From: Planctomycetota bacterium
Lineage (GTDB): Bacteria; Planctomycetota; UBA8108
Direction of reading: 5' to 3'
DNA: 11,758 bases
Assembly (NCBI GenBank): GCA_002695115.1
Contig: NZOA01000062.1
Location: forward strand, 5,901 to 17,658
Below are positions 7,869 to 11,758 of this stretch, piece after piece. Made by a program: the position numbers and the translations under genes. The number at the start of each line of letters is the position of its first letter. Positions within the stretch are counted from its first letter, which is position 1. A model generated the notes under the pieces. That model saw only the letters and a list, made by a program, of their open reading frames with translations. It ran no database searches and had not been told where the DNA came from.

Positions 7869-8309
7869 TCAGTCCAATTCTTCGGGAAAGAGGTCGATGT
7901 TCTCCGCCTCCTCGCCCCGGGCGAGGGCTTCTTTGCGTTCGGTATACTTCTCCAGCCAGGTCTCCCAGGACTTGCCCGAGGCGACGTCCTTTCCACTGAA
8001 ACTCAAACCCCGGATGGACTCCAGGGGGATCCTCCTGCTGGGCCCTCCAGCGGAGGGAAACACCTCGATCCACGACTCCACTCCGGCAGTCCCGGAGATG
8101 GAGCGGTTGGCGAGATAACCAACCAGGGCCTCCCCGTCCCTGGGAAAAATTGTCACGTCGCCGCGATAATCGAAGGCGGCCTCGACAACATCTTCCAGGC
8201 TACCGGCATCGTCCTCGTTCCAGGAGAAGCCCTGGCCGTAATCCGTCCGCGCGCCATCGGAGCCGGCTTCACCAGGGGCTTCGGATTCTGGATGGTCACC
8301 CTGCATCAC
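7869..8309 (-). CDS. Small conserved-looking hypothetical protein encoded after hpnH
   Basis: A 146-residue acidic, soluble protein with no signal peptide or membrane segment. The N-terminal 30 residues are low-complexity (Gly, Asp, Glu, Ala). The body has two blocks that look conserved: LEDVVEAAFDYRGDVTIFPR with DGEALVGYLANRS (about 38-70), and RRIPLESIRGLSFSGKDVAS followed by GKSWETWLEKY (about 88-120). The first block, with DGxxxxGY following a strand, is reminiscent of a small SH3- or Sm-like beta-barrel; that is inference. The start is GTG at 8309 or the adjacent ATG at 8306; GAGGG in the hpnH stop region lies six and nine bases upstream of them respectively. Only nine bases separate it from hpnH, so the two are very likely co-transcribed and translationally linked. 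I do not know its function; the neighbourhood suggests a role connected with hopanoid synthesis or its regulation, but nothing in the protein proves it. Confidence 0.8.
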   Translation of the reverse strand: MMQGDHPESEAPGEAGSDGARTDYGQGFSWNEDDAGSLEDVVEAAFDYRGDVTIFPRDGEALVGYLANRSISGTAGVESWIEVFPSAGGPSRRIPLESIRGLSFSGKDVASGKSWETWLEKYTERKEALARGEEAENIDLFPEELD

Positions 8310-8318
8310 CGCCGGCCC

Positions 8319-9566
8319 TCAAGCCTTCGTCTCGGTACGTACGGAACCGCAGGTGGCAACCTGGGTCCTCTCGACAGCCGGCAGCTCGACGATCCCGGCA
8401 CCGCCGGCCTCACCGCCGGAGCCTTCATCCTCGCGATCCTCAGTCCAGCGGTAGCCCAGGAAGGTCGCCCGTACCGTCGCCAGGAAACCCCGCAGGCTCC
8501 CGAAGGTCTGATCGACGGCGGTGGCCTCGTAGCCTGAGTGAACCATGCAGTCGCGGCATTTGTCGTTGCGCTCATGACCGTACTGCTCCCAGTCGGTCGC
8601 CTCCATCAGCTCGTCGAAGGTCTCCGCGTAGCCCTCCTGCAGGAGGTAGCAGGGCTTCTGCCAGCCGAAGAGATTGTAGGTCGGGTTTCCCCAGGGCGTG
8701 CAATGATAGTCACGCCCCTCGTTTCCCATCAGGAACTCGAGAAAGAGAGGCGACTGGTTGAAGCGCCAGCCCTTGCGAGGGGCGGCGAGGATCCTGCGAA
8801 AAAGTCCTCGTGTACGATCCCGATGCAGGAAGCTGCCCTGGTCGGGAGCCTTGGAATAGCTGTAGCCCGGCGAGACCATCATGCCCTCGACTCCCAGCTC
8901 CGTCATCTCATCGAAGAACTCGCGGACCCGGCCGGGCACCGCACCCTCGAAGAGGGTTGTGTTCGTCGTAACCCGGAAGCCCCGATCGAGCGCCAGCTTG
9001 ATCGCTTCAAGAGCATCCTCATAGACCCCCTCCCGGCAGACAGCGAAATCGTGCTCTTCCTCGAGACCATCCATATGGACACTGAAGGTGAGATACTTTG
9101 TCGGTCTGAAGAGATCGATCTTCTCCTTGAGCAGGACAGCGTTGGTACATAGGTAGACGTATTTCTTCCTGGCGACCAGCCCCTCGACGATCGTCTCGAT
9201 ATTCGAATGCATCAGGGGCTCACCGCCGGGGATGCTGACGATCGGCGCGCCGCATTCATCGACCGCGCTGAAACACTGCTCGGGGGTAAGCTCCTGCTTG
9301 AGGATGTGGCTAGGGTACTGGATCTTGCCGCAGCCCGCGCAGGCAAGATTGCAGCGAAAAAGCGGCTCGAGCATGAGCACGAGCGGATACCTCTTCTTCC
9401 TCGTCAGCTTGTTCTTCAGGACATGGGAAGCGACCGCCCACATCTGTGAAATTGGTACGCCGATGGCCCTCGAGCTCCAGCTAATCCGCGAACCCCGGAA
9501 AAAGCTATCCACAGAGAGGTCCGTGGGCGCTTTCGCCGGGAAAAACCAGGAAACTGAGTATGCCAT
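8319..9566 (-). CDS. hpnH: Adenosyl-hopene transferase HpnH (radical SAM)
   Basis: HpnH joins a 5'-deoxyadenosyl group to the hopanoid diploptene, the first step in building C35 bacteriohopanepolyol side chains. The radical SAM cluster motif CNLACAGC (Cys 72, 76, 79) sits in the family-typical block LVLMLEPLFRCNLACAGCGK followed by IQYPSHILK. SIPGGEPLMH (111-120) is the SAM-binding GGE motif. The C-terminal half has the typical HCTPWGNPTYNLFGWQKPCY and CRDCMVHSGYEATAV. The last 40 residues are a low-complexity Gly/Glu tail. The ATG at 9566 gives 34 residues before IGVPISQ, where HpnH proteins usually begin MGVP; that isoleucine is an ATC codon (9462-9464). A GTG at residue 19 is the only other standard in-frame start. 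A sigma70-like promoter overlaps the ATG, so the true start may be farther in. The gene lies 42 bases after proA and nine before the small hypothetical gene. Confidence 0.93.
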   Translation of the reverse strand: MAYSVSWFFPAKAPTDLSVDSFFRGSRISWSSRAIGVPISQMWAVASHVLKNKLTRKKRYPLVLMLEPLFRCNLACAGCGKIQYPSHILKQELTPEQCFSAVDECGAPIVSIPGGEPLMHSNIETIVEGLVARKKYVYLCTNAVLLKEKIDLFRPTKYLTFSVHMDGLEEEHDFAVCREGVYEDALEAIKLALDRGFRVTTNTTLFEGAVPGRVREFFDEMTELGVEGMMVSPGYSYSKAPDQGSFLHRDRTRGLFRRILAAPRKGWRFNQSPLFLEFLMGNEGRDYHCTPWGNPTYNLFGWQKPCYLLQEGYAETFDELMEATDWEQYGHERNDKCRDCMVHSGYEATAVDQTFGSLRGFLATVRATFLGYRWTEDREDEGSGGEAGGAGIVELPAVERTQVATCGSVRTETKA

Positions 9567-9585
9567 CGGCCCATCCCACGGTCAA
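9557..9585 (-). promoter_or_regulatory. Sigma70-like promoter candidate for hpnH, overlapping its annotated ATG
   Basis: Read on the minus strand, TTGACC (9580-9585, five of six matches to TTGACA) is followed after exactly 17 bases by CATACT (9557-9562, four of six to TATAAT). Transcription would start near 9550, about 15 bases inside the annotated hpnH reading frame. If it is used, the ATG at 9566 would be missing from the transcript. It lies in the short proA-hpnH gap, so hpnH could be transcribed independently of proA. Confidence 0.4.
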
Positions 9586-9608
9586 GAACCGCGGCGAACC
9601 CAGGAGGC

Positions 9609-10946
9609 TCAGGGAAGCTCCCGAGGCTCGATGTCTTCGTGGAGGAAGCCGCGGGCGCCCGGATCATAATCCGCCGCGACATGCCCGCGGCCGTAGAGCC
9701 TGTATTTATAGATGACCAGGCCCTCGAGCCCGACAGGGCCCCGCGCGTGGGTCTTGTTGGTGCTGATGCCGACCTCGGCTCCAAGGCCGAAACGGAAACC
9801 ATCAGCGAAGCGGGTAGAGGCGTTGTGAAAAACTCCGGCTGAATCGACCCGCGAGAGAAAATAATCCGCCGCCGCGGCATCCTCGGTAACGATCGCATCG
9901 GTGTGATGGGAGCCATGCGAGTTGATATGCTCAACCGCCTCCTCGATCGATGAGACCGTTTTGACGGCCAGGACCTTGTCGAGAAACTCGGTATCGTAAT
10001 CCTCGGCGGTCGCGGAAACGGCGGATTCGAGGTGTGCCGCGGCCTCCTCGTCGGCCCGAACCTCGACCCCGGCCTCCCGCAAGGCGGCGCCGATGATGGG
10101 AAGGAGATCGGGAAGCCGGTCCCGGTGAACAAGCAGGGTCTCACAGGCGTTGCAGGCGGCCGGGTAGTGCGTCTTCGCGTCTACGCTGACGGCTACCGCT
10201 TTCCGCTCGTCGGCATCGCGATCGATATAAACGGAACAGATACCATCGGCATGGCCGAGAACAGGAATACGCGTCGACTCCTGGATGGACTGCACGAGCT
10301 CATTGGAGCCCCTGGGAATGATCAGGTCGATCCAACGGTCGAGCTCGAGCAACTCGCGCACCTCTTCACGGGTCGAGACAAGCTGAACCGCATCGGGAGA
10401 GACGCCCTCCACCTCGCCGAGAGCGGCCTGGATGGCTCCCACGAGGACCTCGTTGGTCCGCGAAGCCTCATGCCCTCCCTTGAGAATGACGGCATTGGAA
10501 GATTTCAGGGCGAGGGTGGCTATCTGCACGGCGGCCTCGGGGCGTGCCTCGAAGATGACGCCGATCACTCCCAGCGGACAACTCACCCGGTAGAGCTCGA
10601 GCCCCTCATCCAACCGCGTGGCCAGGGTCACCCGGCCGACCGGATCCGGTAGCCGGGCCACATCCGCGACCCCGGCCAGCATGGCCTCGAACTTACCGCC
10701 TTCGAGATCGAGCCTCTTGAACAGGGCGCCGCTCAGGCTGCCGGATTCCACCTCCGCCTCGCAGTCCGCCTTGTCGGCGCGATTGGCCTCCAGGATGTCT
10801 TCACGCCGCTCCTCGAGCTTGCGCCCCACCGCCTCGAGCGCGGAATTCTTCACCTGCCCTGAGAGGGCGGCAAGCTGCAGAGCCGCCGCCCGCGCCTTCC
10901 TGGCGATGAGCTCGACCGATGAATTGCCGTTTGTTTCTGTGCTCAT
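9609..10946 (-). CDS. proA: Glutamate-5-semialdehyde dehydrogenase (gamma-glutamyl phosphate reductase)
   Basis: Cytoplasmic enzyme that reduces gamma-glutamyl phosphate to glutamate-5-semialdehyde with NADPH, the second step of proline synthesis. At 445 residues it is slightly longer than the common 415-420; the surplus is a polar N-terminal leader and a short C-terminal extension. Recognisable blocks are [20 protein letters not shown] (123-142), [15 protein letters not shown] (151-165), [12 protein letters not shown] (207-218), and the catalytic site [14 protein letters not shown] with the nucleophile Cys 265 and an additional Cys 268. The C-terminus has [20 protein letters not shown] and [11 protein letters not shown], diagnostic for ProA. 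No proB is in the window, so glutamate kinase must be elsewhere. The gene heads the minus-strand proA-hpnH-hypothetical run and is divergent from tpx. Confidence 0.96.
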   Translation of the reverse strand: MSTETNGNSSVELIARKARAAALQLAALSGQVKNSALEAVGRKLEERREDILEANRADKADCEAEVESGSLSGALFKRLDLEGGKFEAMLAGVADVARLPDPVGRVTLATRLDEGLELYRVSCPLGVIGVIFEARPEAAVQIATLALKSSNAVILKGGHEASRTNEVLVGAIQAALGEVEGVSPDAVQLVSTREEVRELLELDRWIDLIIPRGSNELVQSIQESTRIPVLGHADGICSVYIDRDADERKAVAVSVDAKTHYPAACNACETLLVHRDRLPDLLPIIGAALREAGVEVRADEEAAAHLESAVSATAEDYDTEFLDKVLAVKTVSSIEEAVEHINSHGSHHTDAIVTEDAAAADYFLSRVDSAGVFHNASTRFADGFRFGLGAEVGISTNKTHARGPVGLEGLVIYKYRLYGRGHVAADYDPGARGFLHEDIEPRELP

Positions 10947-10984
10947 GTTCTCACTTCACTGGATAGACCGGAAACCGCGGGCTC

Positions 10985-11012
10985 AGGATAAACGATTCCG
11001 GGGATGTCTCAA
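10985..11012 (-). promoter_or_regulatory. Sigma70-like promoter candidate for proA
   Basis: On the minus strand TTGAGA (11007-11012, five of six to consensus) is followed after 16 bases by TATCCT (10985-10990, four of six). Transcription would begin near 10978, leaving a leader of about 32 bases before the proA ATG at 10946. It lies in the 190-base divergent region shared with tpx. Confidence 0.45.
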
Positions 11013-11041
11013 AGACGCAAGGTCAACACTGAGGAGCATTG

Positions 11042-11137
11042 ATGAGCACCGTCGTTTTAGATACCATGCTCCGCTTGTCTTCCTTGAAGTTGACTCTGAT
11101 ACAGACATTTTCTTTGAACGGGAAAGGTTCAGAATAA
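11042..11137 (+). CDS. Possible 31-residue leader peptide coupled to tpx
   Basis: A 31-codon ORF begins with ATG at 11042, five bases after a strong Shine-Dalgarno sequence GAGGAG (11031-11036), and ends in TAA at 11135-11137. That stop shares its last base with the tpx ATG (TAATG), the arrangement typical of translational coupling. The peptide, starting [19 protein letters not shown], has seven leucines, four of them coded by TTG, and no recognisable domain. Its codon use is less GC-rich than the neighbouring genes, as expected either for a leader peptide or for plain intergenic DNA. It may be a regulatory upstream ORF controlling tpx translation, or it may be chance; the good ribosome site and the exact overlap are the only evidence. 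Confidence 0.4.
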   Translation: MSTVVLDTMLRLSSLKLTLIQTFSLNGKGSE

Positions 11138-11652
11138 TGAGCGAAAGAGAAGCTGCTGTAACTTTCAAAGGCGGCCCCCTGACATTGGTAGGCCCTGAGC
11201 TGCAGGCCGGCGACCAGGCGCCTGATTTTAACGTCATCGATGGAGACCTTGGACCCGTCAATCTTGCCTCCTCCGCCGGCAAGGTAAGGCTGATCTCGGC
11301 CGTACCTTCACTCGACACCCCCGTCTGTTCCGACCAGACCAAGCGTTTCGCCGAGGCCCTGCCCGGGCTTCCCGAAAACGTGCAGGTGCTCACCATCAGC
11401 GCCGACCTGCCCTTCGCGCAGGGCCGCTGGTGTGGAGCCGAAGGGGTCGAGATGACGACTCTCTCGGATCACCGTGAGCTCTCCTTCGCCAACGCCTATG
11501 GCGTTCTCATCAAGGAGCTGAAGCTCCTGAGCCGTGCGATCTTCGTCATCGATGCCGAGGACAAGATCACCTACGTCGAGATTGTCCCCGAGGTTACCGA
11601 TTTCCCAGACTACGACGCGGCCCTCGCCGCCGTAGGCGCTGCCGCTGGTTGA
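11137..11652 (+). CDS. tpx: Thiol peroxidase Tpx (atypical 2-Cys peroxiredoxin)
   Basis: A 171-residue peroxiredoxin that reduces hydrogen peroxide and organic hydroperoxides using thioredoxin. The start [19 protein letters not shown] is family-like, with a good Shine-Dalgarno sequence GGAAAGG (11121-11127) nine bases upstream; the frame is open much farther upstream, but those residues are antisense to proA and not Tpx-like. The peroxidatic cysteine is Cys 64 in [12 protein letters not shown], where Thr and Cys form the usual TxxC site, and the resolving cysteine is Cys 99 in [12 protein letters not shown]; both match the spacing seen in Escherichia coli Tpx. Further family blocks are [20 protein letters not shown] and [16 protein letters not shown] at the C-terminus. 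Length is normal and nothing is missing. The gene is divergent from proA and may be coupled to the upstream small ORF. Confidence 0.96.
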   Translation: MSEREAAVTFKGGPLTLVGPELQAGDQAPDFNVIDGDLGPVNLASSAGKVRLISAVPSLDTPVCSDQTKRFAEALPGLPENVQVLTISADLPFAQGRWCGAEGVEMTTLSDHRELSFANAYGVLIKELKLLSRAIFVIDAEDKITYVEIVPEVTDFPDYDAALAAVGAAAG

Positions 11653-11658
11653 TCGCGT

Positions 11659-11758
11659 TTGACTCCCAGGATACCCGGGACCGCCATCGAGATCGAACAG
11701 GACGGCGTCACGATCCGGCTCCCGGCCGACGCGGCCCCCGAGCGCATCGCCGCGGTGG
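11659..11758 (+). CDS. Partial ORF resembling the C-terminus of IS66 accessory protein TnpA
   Basis: Six bases after the tpx stop, and in the same frame, a TTG at 11659 opens a frame that runs off the window. Its 33 visible residues include AIEIEQDGVTIRLPADAAPE followed by RIAAV. This resembles the short beta-strand and helix segment found at the end of IS66-type TnpA proteins (pattern IEIxxDGVxVRLPxDA, then an IAAVxRAL helix). The helix-turn-helix part of TnpA is absent, so this would be either a truncated remnant or a stand-alone short ORF. All three plus frames are open in this 100-base stretch and no clear ribosome site precedes the TTG, so frame and start rest on protein resemblance alone. 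Confidence 0.35.
   Translation, partial: MTPRIPGTAIEIEQDGVTIRLPADAAPERIAAV

Noticed and set aside
8150..8761. Plus-strand frame of 203 codons opposite hpnH and the small hypothetical gene
   Set aside because: Its translation is an Arg/Ser/Pro-rich mixture typical of an antisense frame, and the opposite strand carries the clear hpnH motifs.
10618..11136. 173-codon upstream extension of tpx in the same frame
   Set aside because: The extension is mostly antisense to proA and has no peroxiredoxin similarity. The family-typical start and a good ribosome site are at 11137.

Overview
The window looks like chromosomal DNA of a GC-rich bacterium, most likely a planctomycete or a similar environmental lineage. 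The reasons are a 1951-residue secreted protein combining lamin-tail, CotH and beta-helix domains with a dockerin-like tail ending in a Pro/Cys-rich peptide, a hopanoid-pathway radical SAM gene (HpnH), and a possible IS66-type fragment at the right edge. This placement is inferred from protein style and not from a marker gene. I see no rRNA, tRNA or CRISPR array, and no gene-free stretch longer than 204 bases.

Left part (1-1789): the 3' end of an unrecognised plus-strand gene with a beta-sandwich look overlaps the tail of a minus-strand rsmD (16S rRNA m2G966 methyltransferase) by 61 bases. rsmD is divergent from a plus-strand plsC-like acyltransferase, which is convergent with the giant gene.

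Centre (1809-7664, minus strand): one gene fills half the window. Its product has a signal peptide, three lamin-tail domains, two copies of a jelly-roll-like module flanking the middle of the protein, a CotH kinase-like domain, a right-handed beta-helix, an EF-hand dockerin-like pair and a conserved-looking C-terminal peptide. It is probably a large calcium-binding cell-surface or exported protein.

Right part (7869-11758): proA, hpnH and a small conserved-looking protein run head to tail on the minus strand and may be co-transcribed, although hpnH also has its own promoter candidate. That promoter overlaps the annotated hpnH ATG, which raises the question of where translation starts. The family's usual first residues MGVP appear here as IGVP, with an ATC codon. 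Divergent from proA is tpx (thiol peroxidase), preceded by a 31-codon upstream ORF that has a strong Shine-Dalgarno sequence and a stop overlapping the tpx ATG (TAATG). Just after tpx an open frame resembles the C-terminal part of IS66 accessory proteins and runs off the window.

The genes do not form one obvious pathway. rsmD, proA, tpx and plsC are housekeeping (ribosome modification, proline synthesis, peroxide defence, phospholipid synthesis), hpnH makes the hopanoid side chain, and the giant gene is an accessory surface protein. The points most worth a second look are the giant architecture, the hpnH start, the tpx leader ORF and the uncharacterised partner gene of hpnH.
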